From Paucibacter sp. TC2R-5 (lineage in GTDB: Bacteria > Pseudomonadota > Gammaproteobacteria > Burkholderiales > Burkholderiaceae_C): 64,000 bases of DNA. Positions 47,314-54,216 of this stretch are shown in pieces. The notes beneath the pieces were generated by a model. It was not told the origin of the DNA. It did no database searches and saw only the letters and a program-made list of their open reading frames with translations. The DNA is taken from contig NZ_JAJIRQ010000002.1 in the NCBI RefSeq assembly GCF_025717605.1, positions 577,884 to 641,883 on the forward strand. The letters are read 5' to 3'. A program made the position numbers and the translations under genes. Numbering within the stretch: the stretch's first letter is position 1; each line of letters begins with the position of its first letter.

Positions 47314-47593
47314 GACAAGCCGAACAAAAGTGAAGCGCGACCATATGAAGTGGATTGAGCAATACACCCAGCAAGCCCGGGATCGTGTGCAGGGCCTTCG
47401 TGATGACCCAAAGACCGACCCAAAGCACCAGGAGGGGGTAGAGGCCCTGCTGAAGATCATTGACCCCGATTTCTTCGCTGTACCGGCCGAATCGCCGCTA
47501 GAACGTGAAGACCCGGGGTACGTAATCGAAGGCGACTACCAATACCCGCCCTTCATCCCAGATGACGAAGTATTAGAGGACGAACGCGGCTAG
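47306..47593 (+). CDS. Hypothetical island protein
   Basis: The 95-residue protein has a basic N-terminal helix (KVKRDHMKWIEQYTQQARDR) and an acidic C-terminal half (EDPGYVIEGDYQYPPFIPDD). No known domain is seen. It overlaps the preceding gene by eight bases, so it is probably co-translated. The charge split resembles small phage/satellite adaptor or inhibitor proteins, but this is only a resemblance. The function is unknown. Confidence 0.55.
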   Translation: MTETSRTKVKRDHMKWIEQYTQQARDRVQGLRDDPKTDPKHQEGVEALLKIIDPDFFAVPAESPLEREDPGYVIEGDYQYPPFIPDDEVLEDERG

Positions 47594-47669
47594 TACCGCT
47601 CAAGTACCAGAGTATTTGAGCGGCATATTGCAACAGCGCCAGCAGGCGAACCACAACCAAAAGACCCAA

Positions 47670-47948
47670 ATGCAAGTTCACCAAATCGACAAACAGCAAC
47701 TCTCCGACACGCTCCAACAGTCGGAAATTCTTTCCCAGCTCGAAGGCATCGGCTCCACTACCTACTTACTGCGCTATCAAGGGCAAGATATTTTGATTCA
47801 CCATGAGCACGGTGAGGAGCAGGCTGGTTTGATCTATCAAGACAGCAGCCAACTTCCCGAGGGTGGCTCCCTGCATGATCAGGCCAGAGCGGCAAGAGCG
47901 GCAAGAGCGGCCATGCGTGAAGACCGTGTTGTCGTCTGCGCACCCTGA
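47670..47948 (+). CDS. Hypothetical Gln-rich small island protein
   Basis: The 92-residue protein starts MQVHQIDKQQLSDTL and has a short beta-like centre (STTYLLRYQGQDILIHH). The C-terminus contains an Ala/Arg repeat (RAARAARAAMR) encoded by a 9-base tandem repeat. An upstream TTG at 47616 could extend it by 18 codons. It overlaps the start of the next gene by 74 bases in another frame, so one of the two starts may be wrong. Function unknown and coding status only moderate. Confidence 0.45.
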   Translation: MQVHQIDKQQLSDTLQQSEILSQLEGIGSTTYLLRYQGQDILIHHEHGEEQAGLIYQDSSQLPEGGSLHDQARAARAARAAMREDRVVVCAP

Positions 47949-48759
47949 CAAGACGGCCGCCACAGAAGGCCCTGCCAGCCCGGCAGGGCCTGACGCGCCA
48001 AAGGTGCTATCAGTCCCTCAGTTGAAAGCGATACGGGGCAGCAGCAGCGCCAGTGCTACGGCCGACTTCAAGCGCCGCACCGACACACTTGCGACGGATG
48101 CAACACAAACCCTAGTGGTGAGGGTAGAGACGGCAGCAGACCCGCTGGTGCTATGGGCACTACACCTTGAGCTTGATAAACGCGACGTGCCGCCGTGCGT
48201 TCGCTGGCCAGCCAATGAAGGCGATGGCGGGCAACTTGAATTCATCACGTTCTTGGCCGATCTACTTTGGATATGCAAACGCAACCCCGGACACATTACC
48301 AACTTCAGGGGCTGGCGGGGCGCCTTCAAGCATTCACCCGACAGCGAAGCATGGCATGCCATCGCCCATCGCCAATACATATGGCTCATAAAGCGCGGCA
48401 GCCTGTCGCATCAATGTGCAAAAGGGCTGGCGCTGGTTGACGGTCAGCGGCTGGATTTGATGGTTCTGCAAACCAACTCAATGCAGGCCGAGCGCCGGAA
48501 GCTTCAGACAAGAGAGTTTGAAGTCATTCGGGTGGCATTGCAGAGGCATGCCCTTCTGAAGCCAGACAGGTCCAAGCGCATGACACCAACGAAAAGCGCC
48601 GAACGCCGCGCCAAGGTGTGGCGCGTGTACTTGCTTTCAGGGCGCCGCCAAACCGCTATGGCGGCGAATTGGCGACTCCTGACCGGCGAGACTGTGAGTA
48701 GGCAGGCGCTCATGAAGACGGTGGTAACTGTCGCCAGCGTCTTGCGCGTCAAAGTGTGA
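47875..48759 (+). CDS. Hypothetical island protein, 294 residues
   Basis: This protein has a disordered, Arg/Glu-rich first 40 residues, then a folded middle part (VRVETAADPLVLWALHLELDK, LEFITFLADLLWICKRNP). The basic C-terminus (AERRAKVWRVYLLSGRRQTA) could contain a helix-turn-helix: it resembles an Mu/Tn-style DNA-binding region only loosely. No catalytic motif is visible. GAGGGTGG lies eight bases before the ATG at 47875; a GTG at 47863 is the alternative. It is the last gene before the 0.7 kb gene-free block. I do not recognise it. Confidence 0.55.
   Translation: MIRPERQERQERPCVKTVLSSAHPDKTAATEGPASPAGPDAPKVLSVPQLKAIRGSSSASATADFKRRTDTLATDATQTLVVRVETAADPLVLWALHLELDKRDVPPCVRWPANEGDGGQLEFITFLADLLWICKRNPGHITNFRGWRGAFKHSPDSEAWHAIAHRQYIWLIKRGSLSHQCAKGLALVDGQRLDLMVLQTNSMQAERRKLQTREFEVIRVALQRHALLKPDRSKRMTPTKSAERRAKVWRVYLLSGRRQTAMAANWRLLTGETVSRQALMKTVVTVASVLRVKV
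47883..47911. repeat. Three-copy 9-base tandem repeat inside overlapping genes
   Basis: The unit AGAGCGGCA is repeated three times (the last copy partial). It is read as Arg-Ala-Ala repeats in one gene and as Glu-Arg-Gln repeats in the overlapping gene. Because the unit is a multiple of three, copy-number change would keep both frames. Confidence 0.6.
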
Positions 48760-48801
48760 GCCCCGGCACGAACTGTGTCTTCCTGCTCTATGGATGGTGC
48801 C

Positions 48802-48820
48802 TGCTGACCATAGGTCAGCA
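48802..48820. promoter_or_regulatory. Perfect 8-base inverted repeat
   Basis: TGCTGACC and GGTCAGCA are separated by ATA. There is no T-run, so an operator or origin element is more likely than a terminator. Confidence 0.45.
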
Positions 48821-48825
48821 TGAAC

Positions 48826-48921
48826 ATTGCAACCTCTTGGATCTAGCAGCCATGCGGGGTTTAGAGGTTGCAATTTTCAGCAAGCGATCAGGTTGCAAGA
48901 CAGTTGACCAATTGCAACCTC
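48826..48921. repeat. Iteron-like AGGTTGCAA repeats
   Basis: ATTGCAACCTC occurs at 48826-48836 and 48911-48921. Its exact reverse complement is at 48864-48874, and a shorter inverted copy AGGTTGCAA is at 48890-48898. The shared 9-base core appears four times in 96 bases. Confidence 0.65.
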
Positions 48922-49059
48922 ACCGCGTCACATTGAAGGGGCCGATCTGACCCCCTTAATTTGACCACCGGCAAACCCCGCACCTTGCACCCCTTAGCCA
49001 AATATTCATAACTCTCAAGCCCTTCGATAGTAATTTTTTGGGCAATCCAGCGAAACGAC

Positions 49060-49077
49060 CTTATAGCGCCCTATAAG
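49060..49077. repeat. AT-rich hairpin
   Basis: CTTATAG and CTATAAG are perfect 7-base arms with the loop CGCC. ACTTTT follows on the plus strand, which could make a weak terminator for the upstream unit. Confidence 0.4.
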
Positions 49078-49445
49078 ACTTTTGACCCCGGCATGCCCAT
49101 CGTGCTGTCTTAAATGACTATTCAGCCGAAAATTGCCAAACACTATGGGCAGACTTGCAGTTTGGCCCCGAAGCCACGGCACTGTATGGAAAAGCGGCTC
49201 TATGGGGGGGCTTTTTTAGGATCGTTTCGCGCAACAGAATGTCAGTGGATATTCAGCGTAACCGCATGAAAATGTCTCGAAAATTGGGTGAAGACTACAC
49301 AACTTGTGCAGAGATGCGCTGTTTTTCGTCTTCCCCGATACCTTGTTATGAAAGGGCTTCGCGGTCATGTACGATCCAGAACAAATTTGGGGGCCATTGC
49401 AGCCCTACTGCGGGAACAGCCGGCAGATAACGGGAGAGTACAAGA

Positions 49446-50819
49446 ATGGCGAGTAAGCAGGGGAAAAGCGTCTCTGTTGTGGCAGGGAGTGGGTATGCAC
49501 TTGTTTCGTCAAACTTTGTGCATCTTGATGGTGAGAACCCCCGGCATAAATCGCTAGAGCGGGATGCTGAGATGATTGCAGCCCTTTGCGACGCGCAGCT
49601 CGTCGCACTGGCTACAGATATTGCCAAGCTAGGCGCCCTCAGTCCGCTTGAAGTTTTGGGGGTTGTCGCGTTGGAGGGCCAACCGGGGCACTTTGTCGCC
49701 GTAGAAGGGAATCGGCGAACTTGCTCGGTTTTGCTGCTGTCAGATCCGAACCGCGCGCCAACCCCGGAGTTTCGCGAGGTCTTTAAGAAGTTGGCCCGCG
49801 CGGCAAACATCCCAAGGGAGCTTCAAGTTTATGTTTTTCCCAATCGTCAAGCGGCGCAGCCGTGGATCGATCGCCGTCACCTAGGAGGGCAAGGGGGCGT
49901 TGGCACTCGTGAATGGGACAACACCGCTAAGGCCCGTGTTGCTGCTCGCTCATCGGCAAACACAACTGCGAAAGCCGACGTGCTTGCCTTTGCAGTTGTT
50001 GAGCGTCTCTTTGCTCTTGGGCTGCTAAGCCCTGAACAGCATGGACAGGTGAGTCTCACGACTCTATCTCGCTACTTAAACAATGCGAGCCGGCGCGCCA
50101 TCCTTGGGCTTAAGGGTCTTGATAGCGAAAACCAGCTTGTCTACACCCATGACGAAGCCGAGGTTGATTCCGTGCTGCGCAAGTTGGTTTTGGACAGCCT
50201 GCCACGCAGCGACGACAAAGTTCCCTTGGTCAATTCGCGCTCAAAGGCTGCAGACAGTGATAACTACGTGCAGGGCCTTGCCGCGCAGGGCTTGGTGCCA
50301 TCTACCCGTCTACCTGAACCCGCTCCAGCGAAAGTCCCGGCTGCCTCTCCATTAGCGACCAAAACCGCCCCAAAGGCGCGTAGTTCGATAAACCAAGCCA
50401 ATCGAAACAAGCTAATGTTGCCGAGTTTTACCGTACAGAGTACTGACAGCGCACTGATGCGGCTTAGATCGGAGATGCTAGCGTTGCAGATTGAAGGTTA
50501 TGAATATGCAGCGAATTACTTATTGCGTGCGTTCATTGAGCGCGTATTGATTCTCTATTTTCGCCGCCAAGATCCCCAACGCAAGTACGTTTCCGACTTG
50601 GAACTTTGCCGCCTCTGCGCAGCCGACGCTTTACAAGCAAAGGCGCCTCGGAAAGTTCAGCAGGTGCTGGATCAAGCGATCGCTCCCAGTCCGGTGGCTC
50701 ATAGTCTTCACACGCTTGGAACTGCGGTGCATTTGGGCACGGTGCCGGTACGTCGGCAACTCGTTGCAGTTTTTGATACTTGGGAGAGTGCTTTGAGGTA
50801 CATGCTTGACGCACACTGA
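49446..50819 (+). CDS. ParB-like nuclease-fold protein of the island
   Basis: The 457-residue protein has an N-terminal ParB/Srx-type domain. GENPRHKS at about residues 29-36 and AVEGNRRTCSVLLL, with the EGNRR motif at residues 87-91, match the nucleotide-binding G-x-RR box of ParB-like proteins. A helical middle region (about 150-260) and a Pro/Ala-rich linker (about 290-320) follow. The C-terminal helical domain (ALMRLRSEMLALQIEGYEYA, then LLRAFIERVLILYF) I do not recognise. There is no partner ParA, so plasmid partition is unlikely. GGAGAG lies nine bases before the ATG. It sits 66 bases upstream of a Dam-like methyltransferase, suggesting a joint DNA-targeting role. Confidence 0.75.
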   Translation: MASKQGKSVSVVAGSGYALVSSNFVHLDGENPRHKSLERDAEMIAALCDAQLVALATDIAKLGALSPLEVLGVVALEGQPGHFVAVEGNRRTCSVLLLSDPNRAPTPEFREVFKKLARAANIPRELQVYVFPNRQAAQPWIDRRHLGGQGGVGTREWDNTAKARVAARSSANTTAKADVLAFAVVERLFALGLLSPEQHGQVSLTTLSRYLNNASRRAILGLKGLDSENQLVYTHDEAEVDSVLRKLVLDSLPRSDDKVPLVNSRSKAADSDNYVQGLAAQGLVPSTRLPEPAPAKVPAASPLATKTAPKARSSINQANRNKLMLPSFTVQSTDSALMRLRSEMLALQIEGYEYAANYLLRAFIERVLILYFRRQDPQRKYVSDLELCRLCAADALQAKAPRKVQQVLDQAIAPSPVAHSLHTLGTAVHLGTVPVRRQLVAVFDTWESALRYMLDAH

Positions 50820-50885
50820 TACGAATACCAGCTACATCTCTCTGATGTCGTTAGGCCTAAAGCGACCGCGTTACATTGATTCGAC

Positions 50886-51743
50886 ATGCCGATAACCGAC
50901 TCCCCGCTCCGCTACCCTGGCGGTAAGACCCAGCTAGCCCCATTTGTCCTTGACTTGGCTCGCGCAAATGGAGTTTTGCGAGGTGTGTACGCTGAACCAT
51001 TCGCAGGAGGGGCCGGCATAGCATGGCGGCTTCTACTGAACGGTGATATGACGGAAGTTTGGCTCAACGATATTGACCCGGCAATCTCAGCTTTCTGGCA
51101 AGCTGTTGTACGCGAGCCTGACCCACTCTGCGAGCGCATAGTTAAGGTCGAAATCACCATGGAGGAATGGACGCGACAGCGTGTAATCCTTCTTGATAAG
51201 CACGCGAGTATTCAAGACAAGGCGTTTGCCACTTTATTTTTGAACCGCACAAATAGGTCGGGAATTTTGAAGGGCGGGGTCATAGGCGGGAAGGATCAAA
51301 CTGGCAACTACAAGCTGGATTGTCGATTCAATCGTGATGAGTTGATTCAAAAAATACGCCGAATTCATGCGTATCGGGATGTGATTCAACTAAGTCAACT
51401 TGACGCAGAGGAATGCCTGCGCGATTGGAACCACAGGCTTCCGAAACGTGCCTTGTTGAATATTGACCCACCGTATTTCGCACAGGGGCGCGACCTGTAC
51501 CTGAGTTTTTACGAGCCAGACGACCATGCTCGGCTGGCCAAACTCGTCCGAAAGTTGAAGTGCCCATGGATGCTGACCTACGACGACGTTCCAGAGATTG
51601 AACGGCTGTATTCAGGTATGCCAACTTATCGCAAAGGCTTGACGTACTACGCCCAAGTTAAGCGCAAAGCTTCAGAATTGTTAGTGCTTTCAAGGGGGCT
51701 GGTCGCCCCAGTTGAACTTAACGAATGCGAAGCGAGAGCGTAA
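50886..51743 (+). CDS. D12-class DNA adenine N6-methyltransferase (Dam-like)
   Basis: The 285-residue enzyme transfers methyl from SAM to adenine N6. It has all D12/Dam motifs: motif X SPLRYPGGKTQ at residues 6-16, motif I AEPFAGGAG near residue 36, and the catalytic motif IV NIDPPYF with DPPY at residues 195-198. The length is normal for Dam-type enzymes. The target-recognition part (about 100-180) cannot be read to a sequence, although GATC is common for this class. No restriction endonuclease is adjacent. Its only close partner is the ParB-like gene, so it may protect self DNA in a defence module or be an orphan phage-type methylase. Confidence 0.92.
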   Translation: MPITDSPLRYPGGKTQLAPFVLDLARANGVLRGVYAEPFAGGAGIAWRLLLNGDMTEVWLNDIDPAISAFWQAVVREPDPLCERIVKVEITMEEWTRQRVILLDKHASIQDKAFATLFLNRTNRSGILKGGVIGGKDQTGNYKLDCRFNRDELIQKIRRIHAYRDVIQLSQLDAEECLRDWNHRLPKRALLNIDPPYFAQGRDLYLSFYEPDDHARLAKLVRKLKCPWMLTYDDVPEIERLYSGMPTYRKGLTYYAQVKRKASELLVLSRGLVAPVELNECEARA

Positions 51744-51843
51744 ATCCAAAGCGAGGACGCTACTTAGGCATTTTCTGGAGGGTGGATTCGGGTTTTTTTG
51801 CAAAAATATTGCGGCCGAGCACTCACAGGGGTATTCACCCCAA

Positions 51844-51865
51844 TTTGAGGGTAACTTTGAGGGTA
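51844..51865. repeat. TTTGAGGGTA tandem repeat, candidate arm sites (right)
   Basis: TTTGAGGGTA is repeated at 51844-51853 and 51856-51865 with a 12-base period, the same period and GGGTA core as the repeats beside the integrase gene. It lies about 55 bases inside the putative right attachment site. Confidence 0.5.
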
Positions 51866-51919
51866 GTTTTTTTTTTATGAATGCTGGATGCTATTGTTCA
51901 TCGATGTTGTCAGTCATCT

Positions 51920-51941
51920 TTCGATAGAGCCCCAGCCACCA
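51920..51941 (+). repeat. Degenerate tRNA 3' end, putative attR
   Basis: TTCGAT, four diverged bases, then CCCCAG and CCACCA reproduce the T-loop, acceptor strand and CCA end of tRNA-Phe, with four substitutions and one deletion. The following AATAA and the CCCTTG-AATCAACG pattern also recur after the intact tRNA. Confidence 0.55.
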
Positions 51942-51986
51942 GAATAAATCCCTTGCTAATCAACGAGTTAGCGAAGCGGAACACAG

Positions 51987-52015
51987 AAAGCGGCCCCTCA
52001 AAAGGTCGCTTTTTT
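51987..52015 (+). terminator. Terminator downstream of the tRNA-like remnant
   Basis: AAAGCGGCC and GGTCGCTTT pair through one G-U around an eight-base loop, and three further T complete a run of six. No gene upstream needs it except a former tRNA, so it is likely the native tRNA-Phe terminator displaced by the island. Confidence 0.7.
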
Positions 52016-52289
52016 GCTTTCCGGGGATGATTTGTGTCACTTTTTGTGGCGCTGAGGTTGGAGAGGCGCTGCGGCTCACTGCGCTTGATTGCGCAGGACT
52101 GCGGACCAGCAAGGGTTGCAGCTTCTAGGCTCGACCTCTGTCTGGGACCGTGATTGGCTCGCCGCAACGCTTCTTTGTTCGATCCTTGGCTGGTGAATTT
52201 CCGTTTTTCGGCGCAATAGGTGCAGAAAACGGATAAAAGTCTTGGCGGAGTTTTCTACACGCATCTTGTTCAACTACTGGATGTGTGTC

Positions 52290-52640
52290 ATGAATAAACC
52301 TTACAAGCGTGGAAAAACTTGGTCGATCCGATCCCGAGCCAAAGGCGTCGATGTAAACCTCAAAGGCTACAGTACCGCTAAGGAAGCCGAAGGTGCGATG
52401 CGAAAGCATCTTGACAAGCTCGACGACCTCGGCAGGCCGCAGAAGCGCGGACCTACCCTCACCACAATGGCCCAAGGGCTGCAGGACTACGGCCTGGAGA
52501 AGCTTCGCCTTCTCAAGGGAGCGCCGCAAGAGGCCAACCGCATCAACAAATACTTGCGTGCTGCGGGACTTGAAACCCTGGTGCTCGAAAAGGTCCTGCC
52601 AGAAGCCGCACGTGACGCTGACGGTGGCGACACCCCAGTG
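52290..52640 (+). pseudogene. N-terminal fragment of a second tyrosine integrase
   Basis: The frame starting at ATG 52290 encodes MNKPYKRGKTWSIRSRAKG and then STAKEAEGAMRKHLDKLDDL. This is a strand-rich arm-type domain like those opening phage integrases, followed by part of a core-binding domain (about to residue 105). After about 52610 the resemblance stops, and the frame continues antisense through the MocR-type gene, so no catalytic domain exists. It lies in the same direction as the tRNA remnant, as an integrase beside its att site would. Deletion of the rest of an older element is the likely cause. Confidence 0.6.
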
Positions 52641-52748
52641 AGCCTGGGCTCAAATGGGGACTCACGGAGGATGATTGATCGGCCTGAGCCGAGCAGGCAC
52701 ATTCCGCCCGAAAATACGGGCGCGAGCGGGAATCGTGCAGTTCAGCCC

Positions 52749-54107
52749 TTACACCCCATACGGATCAATCTCCCCAATCACCTCAGCCACTTTGGCCAGC
52801 GCGCTGTGCAGCCTAGGCAGCTCCACCGAGCCCAAGGCCAGGCGGATCGCATGCGGGACCTGCGCCGAGGTGGCATAAGGCTCGGCGGTGGAGACCGAGA
52901 TCCTTTCGCGCAGCAAGGCCATCGCGACTTGCTCGGCGCGTATGTCTTCCCCCAGCGGCAGCCACAGGAAGTAGGAGGCTGGGTGGCAGACTCGCTTGAG
53001 TTTGCCCAAGAGCCGGGCGGCGACTTGCTGGCGCGCGCGCGCATCCTGGCGCTTGGCGGCCTCCAGGCGGGCGACGGTGCCGTCGGCCAGCCAGCCGCAG
53101 GCGATGGCGGTCATCAGGCCCGGCGTGTTCCAGGTCGTGGCCCTGATCGCGCGCTCGAGCTGGGCCACCGAGGCGGGCGGTGCGACAACATACCCGACCC
53201 GCAGCCCCGTGGCCACGCTCTTGGAGAAGCCGGACACGTAGACCGTTATGTCCGGTGCCAAGGCCGCCAAGGGCGCGGGCGCGTCTTCGATCAAGAAAGC
53301 ATAGGCTGCGTCTTCGATGATGAGCAGGCCGTGCCGGCGCGCTACCGCCACCAAGTCCTGCCGGCGGCTGCTGCTCATCACCCAGCCCAAGGGGTTGTGC
53401 AGCGTCGGCATGGTGTAGATCGCCTTGACCTTGCGGCGCTTGCACAGCGCGTCCAGCGCATCCGGGTCGGGGCCTTGACCCGCCGCCGGCAGCGCCACCA
53501 ACTCCAGGCGATGCGCGTCGGCCAGCAGCTTGAAGCCGGGATAACTCAAAGCATCAACGGCGACCACATCGCCGGCTTGCAGCAAGGCCATCACGGTGAT
53601 TGCCAGGCCATGCTGCGCCCCATCGACCAGCAGCACCTGTTCGCCCGCCGCGTTCAGGCCGCTGGCGGCAAGATGCCGCGCCACCGCTGCGCGCTCATGC
53701 GGGCGCCCGCCATGCGGTTGGTAGCGCAGCAAAGCCTCCAGGTCGCCGCCCGAGGCGATTTCGCGCAAGGAGGCCCGCAGCAATTCGGCCTGACCGGGCA
53801 GTGACGGGTAGTTGAAGCTCAAGTCCACCATGTCGGTGGCCGCCGCGTGCTGGTAGGCCTGTGGATCGATCAGACCATGGCCGCGCGGCAGCGCGGTTTC
53901 GCGCACAAAAGTTCCGCGGCCGGTTTCCCCGCTGACCAGACCCATCGCCCCTAACTCCGCATACACGCGGCTTGCGGTCATCAAGGCCAACCCTTCGCTG
54001 GCGGCGAGCCGCCGGTGCGTGGGCAAACGCGTGCCGGGCGGCATGCGGCCGGCGCGAATATCGGCGGCGAAGCGATCGACCACCTGCTTGTACCGGGCTT
54101 GAACCAT
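52749..54107 (-). CDS. MocR-type GntR/aminotransferase transcription regulator
   Basis: The 452-residue regulator joins an N-terminal GntR winged helix (RYKQVVDRFAADIRAGRMPPG, LMTASRVYAELGAMGLV) to a fold-type I PLP aminotransferase domain. The PLP-binding Lys is in YVSGFSKSVATGLRVGY near residue 285. The Asp and Asn pairing sites lie in TMPTLHNPLGWV and IIEDAAYAFL. MocR proteins usually regulate a divergent gene using PLP or an amine/amino acid as effector. Here the divergent gene is an EamA exporter 110 bases away. The ATG at 54107 places the HTH at the N-terminus. Confidence 0.88.
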   Translation of the reverse strand: MVQARYKQVVDRFAADIRAGRMPPGTRLPTHRRLAASEGLALMTASRVYAELGAMGLVSGETGRGTFVRETALPRGHGLIDPQAYQHAAATDMVDLSFNYPSLPGQAELLRASLREIASGGDLEALLRYQPHGGRPHERAAVARHLAASGLNAAGEQVLLVDGAQHGLAITVMALLQAGDVVAVDALSYPGFKLLADAHRLELVALPAAGQGPDPDALDALCKRRKVKAIYTMPTLHNPLGWVMSSSRRQDLVAVARRHGLLIIEDAAYAFLIEDAPAPLAALAPDITVYVSGFSKSVATGLRVGYVVAPPASVAQLERAIRATTWNTPGLMTAIACGWLADGTVARLEAAKRQDARARQQVAARLLGKLKRVCHPASYFLWLPLGEDIRAEQVAMALLRERISVSTAEPYATSAQVPHAIRLALGSVELPRLHSALAKVAEVIGEIDPYGV

Positions 54108-54122
54108 AGGCAATGTATCTAT

Positions 54123-54148
54123 GACAATTATTTGATTGTCCTGATTGT
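54123..54148. promoter_or_regulatory. Operator candidate for the MocR-type regulator
   Basis: GACAAT (54123-54128) and ATTGTC (54135-54140) are inverted. TGATTGT is directly repeated at 54133-54139 and 54142-54148. The site lies in the divergent promoter gap. MocR regulators commonly bind direct repeats. Confidence 0.5.
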
Positions 54149-54216
54149 GATGCCTAGACTGGCGGCTTACAAGCGCTACCGCAGACCTGGGCGCTGGCAC
54201 TGAATGGAGAAGTCAA

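Larger units (their letters stand above)
48760..49445. other. Repeat-rich non-coding block of the island
   Basis: No convincing gene is seen in 686 bases. The block holds a perfect palindrome (48802-48820), four copies of an AGGTTGCAA-core repeat (48826-48921), a GGGGTCAG-type palindrome (48937-48958) and a CTTATAG hairpin (49060-49077). It separates the early island genes from the ParB-like gene. It could be a replication origin, a promoter/operator block, or a seam between two modules. Confidence 0.6.
44660..51941. mobile_element. Integrative genomic island in tRNA-Phe
   Basis: The element starts at the 3' end of tRNA-Phe with a P4-type integrase gene. It then carries AlpA, unknown genes and a ParB-like/Dam-like pair. 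It probably ends at about 51941, where a degenerate copy of the tRNA 3' end occurs (TTCGAT, then CCCCAGCCACCA at 51920-51941). At 51987-52015, beyond that copy, lies a tRNA-style terminator, as expected for the displaced native flank. Twelve-base tandem repeats with a GGGTA core occur at both ends. Gene style and base composition differ from the host backbone. The exact right boundary is inference. Confidence 0.8.
51744..52289. other. Right boundary region of the island
   Basis: No gene is seen in 546 bases. In order, it contains GGGTA direct repeats (51844-51865), a T10 run, a degenerate tRNA 3' end (51920-51941) and a tRNA-type terminator (51987-52015), each listed or described separately. 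About 270 bases of unremarkable sequence follow before the second integrase fragment. Confidence 0.6.

Noticed and set aside
49155-49430. 91-codon frame in the island's non-coding block
   Set aside because: Composition is unstructured, it has no good ribosome binding site, and it lies in a repeat-rich region better explained as regulatory.
49446-50819. Reading the ParB-like gene as a plasmid partition protein
   Set aside because: No ParA gene and no clear parS-like cluster were seen, and its C-terminal domain differs from classical ParB dimerisation domains as far as I can see.
52242-53804. 520-codon plus-strand frame continuing from the integrase fragment
   Set aside because: Only the first third resembles an integrase. 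The rest is antisense to the well-supported MocR-type gene and is a by-product of high GC.
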